NCBI RefSeq assembly: GCF_000472285.1
Contig: NZ_KI421416.1
Coordinates: 93,214 to 145,810, forward strand
Direction of reading: 5' to 3'
Source: Desulfuromonas sp. TF
GTDB taxonomy: Bacteria; Desulfobacterota; Desulfuromonadia; Desulfuromonadales; ATBO01
Length of the DNA: 52,597 bases
The notes beneath the pieces are model-generated. The model saw nothing but the letters and a program-made list of their open reading frames with translations. It was not told the origin of the DNA and ran no database searches. Below are positions 15,545 through 24,623 of the stretch, one piece after another. The position numbers and the translations under genes were made by a program. Numbering within the stretch: position 1 is the stretch's first letter; each line of letters opens with the position of its first letter.

Positions 15545-17230
15545 ATGGAACGACTCCGAGCCATCCTCCGCCGCATCGACGGCAAGGGCTATAAGGCCTA
15601 CAAGGACCTGACGGGAGTCTACGACTTCGGTTTCTTCCATCTGAGTATAGACCACGTCCAGGGAGACCCCTTCGCCGCTCCGTCACGCCTATCAGTCACT
15701 GTACCGGCGGCGGAGGCGGCACTGCCGGCGGGGCTCCGGAGCAATGCGGTGCGCCGCGTCGCCCTGGAGGATTTTCTCGGCCGGGCCGTCGCCGCCGCCA
15801 TCGGCCGACATGCCCGCGGCCGCCGCGGCATCGGCAAGAGCGGGGAGTGGGATATCGCCACCAGCGGCCAGCAGATCCTGACGCGCAACTCCGTGCTGGT
15901 CACCGGCACGGGAGTCGAGGCCCGGCTCACCGCGGGACTGCCGGCGTCCGGCCGCACCATCCGCGGACGTGACGCCGAAGAGATGGTGCTGGAGGAGCTC
16001 CCCTGGGTGGTGCGGCAGGCCCTGCTCCACCGCAGCCTCGATTCGCAGCGGCTGAAGCAGCATATCGAGTCGGCCGAGGACCAGGACCACCTGCGCCGCC
16101 TCCTCGCCGGGGAGGGGCTGGTCGCCTTTGTGGCCGACGGCGCCCTCCTTCCGCGTCGCTCCGGGATCGACGACCGCCCCATGGATGAGGAGGCCGTCCC
16201 CTTCCGAGCTCCCGAGAGCCTTGCCCTCACCGTCGTCCTCCCCCATGCCGGGCCGGTGCGGGGGATGGGCATCCGGCAGGGTGTGACCCTCATCGTCGGC
16301 GGCGGCTTCCATGGCAAATCGACCCTCCTGCATGCCCTTGAGCGGGGAGTCTACGATCACATTCCCGGGGACGGCCGGGAACAAATCGCCACCCAGGCTT
16401 CGGCGGTCAAAATCCGCGCCGAGGACGGCCGCGCCATTCATGAGGTCGACATCAGCCCTTTCATCGCCAATCTCCCCCTGGGCCGGGAAACCGTAGGCTT
16501 CTCCACCGAAAACGCCAGCGGCTCCACCAGCCAGGCGGCCAACATCATCGAGGCCCTGGAGTGCGGCGCCGAAGCGCTCCTCATAGACGAGGACACCTCG
16601 GCCACCAATTTCATGATCCGCGACGCCCGGATGCAGCGCCTGGTCTCCGACGACAAGGAGCCGATCACTCCCCTGCTGCACCGGGTGCGGGAGCTTTATC
16701 GGCGCAACGGCATCTCCACCGTCATCGTCATGGGAGGTTCGGGGGATTATCTCGAAGTGGCCGACACAGTGATCATGCTCGACAACTATAGAGTCCGCGA
16801 CGTCACCTTCGAGGCCCGCCGCATCGTCGGGGGAAACCACACCCTCCCCGAAACGGAATCCGGTGCTCCCCTGGGCATTTTCGCCCCCCGCCGCAGGTCG
16901 GCCCGCGAATTGAATCCGGTACGGGGACACAAGGAAAAAATCGACGTCAGGGGACTGTCGACACTCCTCTACGGTGAATACGAGATCGACCTCTCCCGAG
17001 TCGAACAGCTCGTGGACATCGGCCAAACCCGGGCCATCGGTCTGCTGATCCGCTATTTCGCCGCAAATCATGCGGGAACCTCCGCCGGTATGGTGGAAGG
17101 GCTGAGGCGCGCACTGAAAGAGGTGGAGGAGCGGGGACTCGATCTGCTCCCCCCCTGGAAAAGCGGAGACCTCGCACTCCCCCGCCTCCACGAGACCGCG
17201 GCGGCCCTCAACCGGATAAGAAGAGCTTAA
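15545..17230 (+). CDS. Predicted P-loop ABC-class ATPase (PF09818/COG3044 family)
   Basis: A 561-residue soluble ATPase of the COG3044 family of ABC-class ATPases that lack transporter partners. The N-terminal domain (MERLRAILRRIDGKGYKAYKDLTGVY) is family-specific. The Walker A motif is variant but clear (GGGFHGKSTLL, about residues 256-266). Walker B is EALLIDEDTSATNFMIRDARM, where DEDTSATNFM is diagnostic, and a His-containing switch follows (VIVMGGSGDYLEVAD). The ATG at 15545 matches the family start; an open frame upstream is repeat-rich and unrelated. Cellular role unknown; it lies alone, 56 bases before the DUF3135 gene. Confidence 0.9.
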   Translation: MERLRAILRRIDGKGYKAYKDLTGVYDFGFFHLSIDHVQGDPFAAPSRLSVTVPAAEAALPAGLRSNAVRRVALEDFLGRAVAAAIGRHARGRRGIGKSGEWDIATSGQQILTRNSVLVTGTGVEARLTAGLPASGRTIRGRDAEEMVLEELPWVVRQALLHRSLDSQRLKQHIESAEDQDHLRRLLAGEGLVAFVADGALLPRRSGIDDRPMDEEAVPFRAPESLALTVVLPHAGPVRGMGIRQGVTLIVGGGFHGKSTLLHALERGVYDHIPGDGREQIATQASAVKIRAEDGRAIHEVDISPFIANLPLGRETVGFSTENASGSTSQAANIIEALECGAEALLIDEDTSATNFMIRDARMQRLVSDDKEPITPLLHRVRELYRRNGISTVIVMGGSGDYLEVADTVIMLDNYRVRDVTFEARRIVGGNHTLPETESGAPLGIFAPRRRSARELNPVRGHKEKIDVRGLSTLLYGEYEIDLSRVEQLVDIGQTRAIGLLIRYFAANHAGTSAGMVEGLRRALKEVEERGLDLLPPWKSGDLALPRLHETAAALNRIRRA

Positions 17231-17286
17231 TCCGTAAAAGCGTCTATAATAGAAATCAAGAGAACTCCGCAGAGAGGAGGGTCGTC

Positions 17287-17640
17287 ATGGACAAGCCGAG
17301 AGAAAATACTGAACAGCAGTTGGCGAGGCTTACCGGTCTCTACCAGAAAGACCCCGAGGAGTTCGAAAGGCAGAGTCAGGAGCTGATCCGGCAGACCATC
17401 GAGAGATTTCCGGAAGAGAGCCGTCGCCGCGCCTACGGCCTTCAGTTCCGGATCGATACCGCTCTCAGCCGGTGCAGGGACCCGGTGTCCAGAATGAACA
17501 AGATGGTGGAGCTGTTCTGGGAGCAGTTCCTGAAGTTCCAAGAAACAGTCTGCGATCCCCTGAAGGCGGTCGAGGAGAAGGAACGGACCGGGGAGGGGGC
17601 GAAAATCATTCCTCTGCCGCGAAAGGACAAGCAGCACTAG
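17287..17640 (+). CDS. DUF3135 family protein
   Basis: A 117-residue soluble, mostly helical protein with the DUF3135 pattern: ARLTGLYQKDPEEFERQSQELIRQTIE at residues 13-39, then RRAYGLQFRIDTALSRCRDPVSRMNKM. The ribosome site GAGGAGGG precedes the ATG. Function unknown. It may be cotranscribed with the preceding ATPase and ends at a strong terminator. Confidence 0.82.
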   Translation: MDKPRENTEQQLARLTGLYQKDPEEFERQSQELIRQTIERFPEESRRRAYGLQFRIDTALSRCRDPVSRMNKMVELFWEQFLKFQETVCDPLKAVEEKERTGEGAKIIPLPRKDKQH

Positions 17641-17660
17641 AAGAGCGGATGCGGAACGGC

Positions 17661-17690
17661 AAAAAGCCGGGAGCGAGCTCCCGGCTTTTT
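17661..17690. terminator. Bidirectional intrinsic terminator
   Basis: AAAAAGCCGGGAG - CGAG - CTCCCGGCTTTTT, a perfect 13-bp stem with T-runs on both strands, between the convergent DUF3135 and sodB genes. Confidence 0.95.
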
Positions 17691-17715
17691 GCGTTACTGC
17701 TCGGAATCCGTTTTT

Positions 17716-18309
17716 TCAGCCCAGGTTGGCGTTTACGAAATCCCAGTTGATCAGGTGATCGATAAAGGTCTGAAGGAAATCGGCCCGACGGTTCTGGTAA
17801 TCAAGGTAGTAGGCGTGTTCCCAGACATCGACCACGAGCAGAGTCTTGATCCCCTGCGCGACGGGAGTTTCGGCGTTGGCGCCCTGCATGATCTCCAGTT
17901 TTCCGTTCTTCTCCACCAGCCAGGCCCAGCCGCTGCCGAAGAGCTTGACCCCGGCTGTCTTGTATTTCTCGACAAATTCCTCGTAGCTGCCGAAATCGGC
18001 TTTGATCCTTTCGGCAATTTTGCCGCTCGGTTTTCCACCGCCGCCGGCCTTCATGCACTGCCAGAAAAAGGTATGGTTCCATGCCTGCGCGGCGTTGTTG
18101 AAGAGGACTTTTTTCTCCGGGTCCTTGGCAGCGGACTGAATGATGGCTTCCAGCTCCTTGCCGGCCAGATCGGTCCCCTCGATCATCGAATTGGCTGTAT
18201 CCACATACGCCTTGTGGTGTTTTCCATAATGGAACTCCAGGGTTTTAGCGCTGATATGGGGTTCGAGCGCATTTTTGGGATAGGGCAGGTCGGGGTATGG
18301 AACGGGCAT
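17716..18309 (-). CDS. sodB: Superoxide dismutase, iron type
   Basis: A 197-residue Fe/Mn superoxide dismutase converting superoxide to peroxide and oxygen. The metal ligands are visible: His27 (EFHYGKHH), His79 (AWNHTFFW), Asp161 and His165 (DVWEHAYY). Gln75 in NNAAQAWNH is the iron-type second-sphere residue. There is no signal peptide, so it is cytosolic. The start ATG at 18309 has AAGGAGG upstream. A weak promoter-like pair (TTGCAA, 16 bases, TAAACT) lies near 18354-18381 on the minus strand. Single-gene unit; fits an anaerobe's oxygen defence. Confidence 0.95.
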   Translation of the reverse strand: MPVPYPDLPYPKNALEPHISAKTLEFHYGKHHKAYVDTANSMIEGTDLAGKELEAIIQSAAKDPEKKVLFNNAAQAWNHTFFWQCMKAGGGGKPSGKIAERIKADFGSYEEFVEKYKTAGVKLFGSGWAWLVEKNGKLEIMQGANAETPVAQGIKTLLVVDVWEHAYYLDYQNRRADFLQTFIDHLINWDFVNANLG

Positions 18310-18526
18310 GTCTTCCTCCTTCGGAAAATGGTTGCGCAAAATAGTTCCCGATAGTTTACAGGCTGAGGACCGATTTGCAACCACCCCGGCGCGTTCCGTA
18401 GAGTGTTTTCCCTGCCAGAGCCGCGGCGATCAGCTGTCCGGAGCCGGCAAAATTCCCGTGAGAGGCGAAAAGCTTGCCAGCGTGCAAAGAAAAAGCTAAC
18501 CTTGCCCATCCCCCTGCCTATAAACG

Positions 18527-18615
18527 AATGCCGGGAACGGCCTTCGGCCTTATCCCGGACTACGATTCATCCGGTGATCGCGTAGGCCGGCATAAGCGCA
18601 GCGTTGCCGGCAACA
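18527..18615. repeat. REP-like palindromic pair (BIME-like), left edge of island
   Basis: AATGCCGGGAACGGCCTTCG at 18527 begins a 38-base imperfect palindrome; it is followed in opposite orientation by GTAGGCCGGCATAAGCGCAG near 18582 ending in GCCGGCAAC. The layout resembles enterobacterial REP/BIME elements (GTAGGCCGGATAAGGC type). The 38-base unit recurs at 23156-23193 in the same orientation with 36 of 38 bases identical. The rest of 18310-18526 holds nothing I can name beyond the sodB leader. Confidence 0.7.
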
Positions 18616-18633
18616 TGGAAGACAGGACAGAGA

Positions 18634-21600
18634 ATGACCGAGACGTCGGCAACCTACGCCCGCAGCTACGCAGGCATTGAGGAATTCATTCGCCGCTGGG
18701 AGAGTTCCGGCGCAGCCGAGCGCGCCAATTATCAGCTCTTCTTCTCCGAGTTGTGCGACCAGCTCCATGTTCACCGCCCCGAACCAACACGCCCCGACGA
18801 TCAGGAGAACGCCTACGTCTTTGAACGGGCCGTCACCTTCCGCCATGGCGATGGCAGCTCCAGCATCGGACGCATCGATCTTTACAAACGCGGCTGCTTT
18901 ATTCTGGAGGCCAAGCAGGGGAGCGACCGGCCCGCCTCCGATATATTGGTTCGGGAGACCGTCGGACCCCGGCGCAAGGGGACGGCCGTGCGCGGAACCC
19001 GAGGGTGGGATGACGCCATGCTCGCCGCCCGCGGTCAGGCCGAGCAGTATGCCCGCGCCTTGCCGGTTGAGGAAGGATGCCCCCCCTTCCTGGTTGTAGT
19101 CGATGTGGGACACTCAATCGAGCTCTACAGCGAGTTCTCGTGTACTGGCAAAGCTTACCTGCCTTTCCCCGACCCCCGTTCGCACCGCATCGGATTGCAG
19201 GACCTCTCCCGGGAGGATGTCCGCGAACGGCTGCGCCTGGTCTGGACCGACCCGCACCAACTTGATCCCGCCCGGCACAGCGCCAAGGTCACCCGCGAGG
19301 TTGCCGATCGGCTGGCCAGGCTGGCCAAGTCCTTCGAACGCTCCGGGCACAAGCCCGAGGCGGTCGGCAATTTCCTCAAACGCTGCCTCTTCACCATGTT
19401 CGCCGAGGACATCAACCTCATCCCGAAAGGGAGCTTCACCGGACTTCTGGAGAGCCTCAAAGGGGAGGCTGAGAAGTTCGCGCCGCTGGCCGAATCCCTC
19501 TGGCAAACCATGCGGGACGGCGGCTTCTCTCCGGTGCTTCGCGAGAGGCTCCTGCGCTTCAACGGCGGTCTGTTCGAGGAAGCCGAGGCGCTACCACTCT
19601 CCGAGCCCCAACTTGAGCTTTTGATCGAGGCAGGGAAAGCCGATTGGAAGGACGTCGAACCGGCCATCTTCGGCACCCTGCTGGAGCGCGCCCTCGACCC
19701 CCGCGAGCGGCACAACCTGGGCGCTCACTACACCCCCCGCGAGTACGTCGAACGGCTGGTTCTCCCCACCGTCGTCGAGCCTCTGCGCGCCGACCGGGAG
19801 GCGGTCCTCGCCGCTGCCGTCACTCTGGCCCGGCAAGGGAAGCTTAAGGACTCCGTGGCTGAGGTCAAGGCGTTCCATCAGAAACTCTGCTCCGTTCGGG
19901 TGCTCGACCCGGCCTGCGGCAGCGCAACTTTCTCTACGTCACCTTCGAGCACCTCAAACGCCTGGAGGGGGAAGTCCTCAACGCCCTGGAGGGTTTTGGC
20001 GAGACCCAGGCGGTCCTCGATCTGGCCGGCAGCGTCGTCGATCCGCACCAACTGTTGGGCATCGAGGTCAACCCCCGGGCCGCCGCCATCACCGACATGG
20101 TCCTCTGGATCGGCTACCTGCAATGGCACTTCCGCACCAGGGGGAATGTGATGCCCCCCGAGCCGGTGATCAAGAAGTTTTGCAACATCGAATGCCGTGA
20201 TGCGGTACTTGCTTATGACCGTAAGGAGCCGCTAATAGACGAGAACGGCAATCCGGTCACAATCTGGGATGGCCGCACGACCAAGCCACATCCGGTGACC
20301 GGTGAGCAAGTGCCGGATGAGATGGCACGGATTGCGCTGTATGGTTATGTGAATCCGAGAAAGGCTGAGTGGCCGGAGGCGGATTTCGTAGTGGGAAATC
20401 CGCCGTTTATCGGGGCAAAAAGCATGCGCGCAGCCTTGGGTGATGGATATACCGAAGCACTGCGCAGAGAGTGGAATGATGTTCCTGACTCCTCCGACTT
20501 CGTCATGTATTGGTGGCATCATGCTGCCGGACTGGTCCGCCAGGGTAGGGTTCGCCGGTTTGGCTTCATCACCACAAACAGCTTAACGCAGGTATTCAAT
20601 AGAAATGTGGTCCAAAATCACCTTGCGGCCAAGCAGCCCTTGTCACTTGCTTTCGCCATTCCCGATCACCCGTGGGTAGACTCGGCTGACGGCGCTGCCG
20701 TCCGTATTGCGATGACAGTGGGCAGGTTGGCCGTGAATGTCGGCGACGACGAAGGGGTACTTACCACCCTCACTGCCGAAAGTGAGGGTGGTAGCGAAGG
20801 GGTAGCCGTGGAGCTTGCCACCCGGCGGGGAACTCTCCATTCGGACCTCAAACTTGGAGCCAATGTGGCGGGCGCTGGTACGTTAAGATCAAACGCCGAC
20901 ATAGGAAATCGTGGAATCCAAACGATAGGCACCGGTTTCGTCATTACCCCGGATGCTGCCCAGCGCCTTGGGTTTGGCCGGATTCCTGGTCTCGAAGCAC
21001 ACATCCGCCCCTACCTGAACGGCCGCGATCTGACCAGCACGCCACGCGGTGTGCTGGTTATTGATCTGTTTGGTCTCGGTGTCGAGGAGGTGAGGTCACG
21101 CTTTCCGGAAGTTTACCAATGGGTGCATGAACGCGTTAAGCCGGAGCGGGACTATAATGCGCGCCAAAGTTACCGAGAGAACTGGTGGCTCCTTGGCGAA
21201 AACCAACCGCGAATGCGGGAAAGCCTCTTCGGTCTGAATAGATTCATTGCTACGGTCCTCACGGCGAAGCACCGGGTCTTTTCATTCTTGGACGTTTCGG
21301 TTCTCCCAGATCAAACACTTGTGTGCTTTGCAAGTGAAGACCCTTATCATCTCGGCGTCCTCTCCAGCCGTATTCACATCACCTGGGCGTTGGCGGCCGG
21401 TGGCCGGCTGGGGGTCGGCAACGATCCTCGATACAACAAAAGCCGTTGCTTCGAAACCTTTCCTTTCCCAGCTTGTGAGGAGGAGCAGAAATTCCAAATT
21501 CGCACTCTCGGCGAGACCTTGGACGCACACCGAAAGCGCCAGAAGAGCTTCTACCCCGATCTGACCATGACTGGCATATATAACGTGCTGGAGAAGCTGC

Positions 21601-22106
21601 GGACGGGAGAGACGCTTTCGTCCAAGGAGCGCGAGATTCACGAAAAGGGGCTGGTCTCCGTTCTCAAACAACTCCACGACGATCTCGATGCGGCCGTTTT
21701 CGCTGCCTACGGCTGGCCAGCGACTCTCTCTGATGAGGAAATCCTGGAGCGGCTCGTTACCCTCAACCGGGAGCGAGCCAGGGAAGAGGAGCAAGGGCTG
21801 GTGCGCTGGCTACGGCCGGAGTTCCAGGCACCGCACGGGGCCGCGCCCGGAGTCCAGGTGGAGATGGGGATGGAGGAGGAAGCCGCCGAAACCGCGCCCA
21901 AAGCCAAACATCCTCGGCCAAAGAACCTTCCCGAGCAGGTCCTGGCCATCCGCGCGGCCCTCGCCGCCTACGACCGGCCAGTCACAGCCAAGGACCTGGC
22001 TAAGGGATTCGAGCGGGCGCGGGTTGATAAGGTGCTGGAACTTCTTGAAACCCTTGCATCGTTGGGGCAGGCGGGGGAAGTGGGGGAGGAAAGTTTTGTG
22101 GCGTGA
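18634..22106 (+). pseudogene. MmeI-like type II restriction-modification enzyme, frameshifted in SAM motif I
   Basis: One-polypeptide restriction-modification enzyme of about 1157 residues if repaired. The N-terminal nuclease domain carries a PD-(D/E)xK pattern ([17 protein letters not shown]). The helical linker leads to the methyltransferase core, with motif I DPACGS and motif IV GNPPF (N6-adenine type), then target-recognition and C-terminal helical regions (ends EVGEESFVA). The reading frame breaks between 19923 and 19925: GGCAGCG-CAACTTTCTC needs one more G to read [17 protein letters not shown], after which the second frame stays open to 22106. The break sits inside the SAM-binding loop, so both activities should be lost unless it is a sequencing error. 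A perfect 13-bp hairpin lies inside the gene at 20762-20793. ATG 18634 has AGGA upstream. Confidence 0.85.
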
Positions 22107-22220
22107 ATACCCAAGTGAGACAGGCAGGAGTCGAGTTTTGAATTCATTGATATTCCGAAGTTCAGGGGCGGCATCCAATATCAACGAACTTCAGTCAATA
22201 TCTGTAGGGGCTCGAAAAAG

Positions 22221-23104
22221 ATGAAATTTGGGTATCTACCTGAAAATCAGTCATATAAAACTGACTTCTTTAGAATTGAGCCCTTAGATGAAATCTGGAC
22301 TATCGTTAAAGCGGTTACATCAGATGGTTTCATTCATGATGGGTGGTTTTACCCCCCAGCAGAGAAACCTTTATCGAATATAAATAACCTTACAAAAGCA
22401 CCAAAAATTCCTTGGGTTGCTTTTGGCCTTCCATCTACCCACAGAATTGAAATCATTGGTGAACAAAACGATGAATTTTGCGAATTCATCATTAATTTAT
22501 TTGGTTTTATCAGGGGTCTGAAACTAATTCCAGAGAAGTGGTTACACTTTTATAGAGTTGCGGTAGATCCAAACAAGTTGGTTGGTTTCCATTGTAGAAC
22601 CCATGAGGTCATCGAAATTTTAAATCTTGGGTGTGAATATTATTTTAAAATATTAACAAAAATTTAAACAATCTCTTGTTTGGTGCAATTCACTGGCACA
22701 TGTTTAGCCATTCTTACCTTCATGACTTTGAGAGATTCGATTGTCAATACAAGGTGCTAGATACATGCTATAGAATTGTCGAAGAGGCTTTCGGGATAAA
22801 AAGTAAAAATCATGCGGGTCGTCCAGTTGCTCTATGTAAACTTTTTGAAATGTCTGTACCCCATTGGGCGGTGATATCAAATAAAAATAGCTACTTGTCT
22901 AATCTGAGAAACAATTTGCTCCATGAGGCTCAATTTGCTAATGAGCCAATTGGATTTGGAACACCAGATCCAAGTATCGTCTTCCAACTTACAAACCTAA
23001 ATGCTAAATTCATCTTGAGCATATTAGGAGTAAAAGCTAAATACATAGAATATCCTGCTGACAAAGAGTTCTGTCTACATGCTCTCGACATGTGTGAGCA
23101 CTGA
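22221..23104 (+). pseudogene. AT-rich HEPN-like protein gene with A-tract frameshift
   Basis: Two adjacent frames (22221-22667 and up to 23104) read as one protein of about 294 residues if one A is added to the AAAA run at 22647-22650: CEYYF then continues KNINKNLNNLLFGAIHWHMF. The C-terminal half is helical and contains LRNNLLHEAQF, an RX4H motif as in HEPN ribonucleases, after FERFDCQYKVLDTC. No family name can be given with certainty; it resembles Apea/abortive-infection HEPN proteins. Base composition is strikingly AT-rich compared with all neighbours, indicating recent transfer. It follows the restriction-modification gene by 114 bases. A phage-defence role is inferred from motif and context. 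Confidence 0.6.
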
Positions 23105-23155
23105 TAATGGTCAGAGGACATGAAATGAGGGGCATCTCCCCTATCCTATCAGGGC

Positions 23156-23193
23156 AATGCCGGGAACGGCCTCCGGCCTTATCCCGGCCTACG
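23156..23193. repeat. REP-like palindrome, right edge of island
   Basis: Direct copy of the 38-base REP-like unit at 18527-18564 (36 of 38 identical). It ends CCCGGCCTACG; a shorter CCCGGCCTACG recurs at 23630-23640 inside the following broken gene. Confidence 0.7.
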
Positions 23194-23209
23194 CTCTGAA
23201 TGCGAGCCA

Positions 23210-23670
23210 ATGAGCAGCTTCCTGAAGAGACTGAAAAAATCCGCGCAGGCAAAGCCCGCGATAGTGCCAGCGCCGAGTGAAAAACAGAGCATATCGGAAA
23301 TCCTTATGGACCTCGCCGGTGATTTCATCACCCAGGTCAAGAGCCCTCAGTACCACAGTTTTCATAGCTATATTGCCGCTACGGCATGGAACATCGCTCA
23401 TTTGGAGGAGTCGCAACGCCCTTCCGCCATCGCAAGCTACCTCGAAAGGTTCCCTCTCGATCAACGCGACAAGTTGCAACACGAAATAACACGAAATGGA
23501 TTTGCTGATCGGCGAAAAACTTTCCAGGCACCCCTGATGTCATCAAGATCATCGTCAATCTCCAGGTCGAAGAGGAAGGTTCCGATATCCGACTCATGGT
23601 TGCCTCGACCCCATACCAGAAACGAATTTCCCGGCCTACGGTTCATTTGACACCGAGTAGGTATTGCTGA
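23210..23670 (+). pseudogene. Unrecognised protein gene with A-tract frameshift
   Basis: I do not recognise the family. The frame from ATG 23210 reads a sensible soluble protein (SEILMDLAGDFITQ, HSYIAATAWNIAHLEESQRP, YLERFPLDQRDKLQHEI) to about 23514. There the sequence CGGCGAAAAACTTTCC shifts: with a sixth A it reads RRKNFPGTPDVIKIIVNLQV and continues DIRLMVASTPYQKR to TGA at 23668-23670, whereas the literal frame degenerates into Ser/Arg-rich nonsense. Total repaired length about 153 residues. Lies between the right REP-like element and the MntA/HepT pair. Confidence 0.5.
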
Positions 23671-23783
23671 TCTCAAAGGCAATGCTTCGATTTCGAAAAT
23701 CCAGGTTTTCCCATTGGCTTTGTTCTCACGCTAAGCGATAATCGATCCCGCAAGCCTTAATTGACCTGATAACGGAGAGTCCT

Positions 23784-24074
23784 ATGAAACCCTCAGAAGC
23801 CCTCAAGGCGCATCGTGACGAAATCAGACGGCTTGTGGCGCAGTATCGGCTCCGCAACGCCCGGGTATTTGGGTCTGCCCTCCATGGCAAGGATACAGAC
23901 GGCAGCGACCTTGACATCCTGGTCGATCCGCTGCCCGGGACGACCCTGTTCGATCTGGGCGGCCTACAGATCGACCTGGAGGAAAGGTTGGGGGTTCCGG
24001 TCGAAGTGCTCACCCCCGGAGACCTGCCCACGAAATTTCGCGATCATGTGCTTAGGGAAGCGAAACCGATATGA
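23784..24074 (+). CDS. mntA: MntA-type nucleotidyltransferase antitoxin
   Basis: A 96-residue minimal nucleotidyltransferase. The catalytic signature GSx10DxD is exact: Gly30-Ser31 followed by Asp42 and Asp44 (GSALHGKDTDGSDLDILVD). In characterised MNT/HEPN modules the MntA protein inactivates the HEPN RNase by AMPylating it at a Tyr near its active site. The stop overlaps the start of the next gene by 4 bases (ATGA), the normal arrangement. Intact, unlike the upstream island genes. Confidence 0.92.
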   Translation: MKPSEALKAHRDEIRRLVAQYRLRNARVFGSALHGKDTDGSDLDILVDPLPGTTLFDLGGLQIDLEERLGVPVEVLTPGDLPTKFRDHVLREAKPI

Positions 24075-24430
24075 CAGCTAAACAACAAGGGTTGAGACTG
24101 TCCGATTACCTCCAACACATGGTCGAGGCCTCTTCGCTGGCCTGCGGTTACGTTGAAGATATGGATATTGAGGCGTTTCGGGATGACAAAAAAACTCAGC
24201 AGGCTGTGATTTTGAACCTCATGGTAATCGGTGAGGCTGCCACGCAGATCGCCAACGAGTATCCTGAGTTTGTGGCGGAACACCCGGAAGTCTTGTGGAA
24301 GCAGATTCGAGGGATGCGAAACCGAATGGCTCATGGTTACTTTGAAATCAACCTGGATATTGTTTGGGATACCGTTCGGGTTTCGATTCCGGCGATGAGG
24401 GCGAAGGTAGAAAAACTCTTGAAGAATTGA
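24071..24430 (+). CDS. hepT: HepT-type HEPN ribonuclease toxin
   Basis: A 119-residue HEPN-domain (DUF86) toxin. The catalytic RX4HxY motif is complete: Arg83, His88 and Tyr90 in GMRNRMAHGY; the Tyr is the site modified by MntA in studied pairs. The helix LNLMVIGEAATQIANEYPEF is typical. Translationally coupled to mntA. As a toxin it would cut RNA when not neutralised; the pair may act in defence or in stabilising the island. Confidence 0.92.
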   Translation: MTAKQQGLRLSDYLQHMVEASSLACGYVEDMDIEAFRDDKKTQQAVILNLMVIGEAATQIANEYPEFVAEHPEVLWKQIRGMRNRMAHGYFEINLDIVWDTVRVSIPAMRAKVEKLLKN

Positions 24431-24496
24431 GGCAAAAGCAGGAAAAGAGTTTGGAAACTTGTGCCGGAAGCACCTCGGTTATCCGCACTTTCCCCG

Positions 24497-24525
24497 TTGA
24501 CGAAAAAGGCCGGAACTGCTAGGTT
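24497..24525 (+). promoter_or_regulatory. Candidate promoter of the trpS leader
   Basis: TTGACG (24497-24502), 17 bases, then TAGGTT (24520-24525) with an extended TG at 24517-24518. The predicted transcript start (about 24532) would fall next to the leader ATG, implying a leaderless or very short 5' end; another promoter may exist further upstream. Confidence 0.4.
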
Positions 24526-24533
24526 ATCCCGCC

Positions 24534-24617
24534 ATGAGGAAGCTTTTATCCGACATTATAAAAAAACGCCACTGGTGGCGGTGGACCATGACCGGCCCGC
24601 GCGCCGCTTTTTGCTGA
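24534..24617 (+). CDS. Trp-rich leader peptide upstream of trpS
   Basis: A 27-codon reading frame with the central sequence KKRHWWRWTMTG: Trp codons at 24573-24575, 24576-24578 and 24582-24584, three in four positions. It ends at TGA 24615-24617, seven bases before a set of competing hairpins and a terminator, and trpS follows. This is the arrangement of a ribosome-mediated transcription attenuator sensing charged tRNA-Trp. Three TGG codons this close are very improbable by chance. The ribosome site is weak. The peptide itself is probably not functional as a protein. Confidence 0.8.
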   Translation: MRKLLSDIIKKRHWWRWTMTGPRAAFC

Positions 24618-24623
24618 AAACAC

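Noticed and set aside
20055-22106. Separate methyltransferase gene starting with ATG at 20055
   Set aside because: It would lack SAM motif I, which lies in the other frame just upstream; better read as the 3' part of one frameshifted gene.
22676-23104. Second half of the AT-rich region as a separate gene starting with TTG
   Set aside because: The coding pattern continues upstream of the TTG and joins the preceding frame if one A is added; there is no ribosome site.
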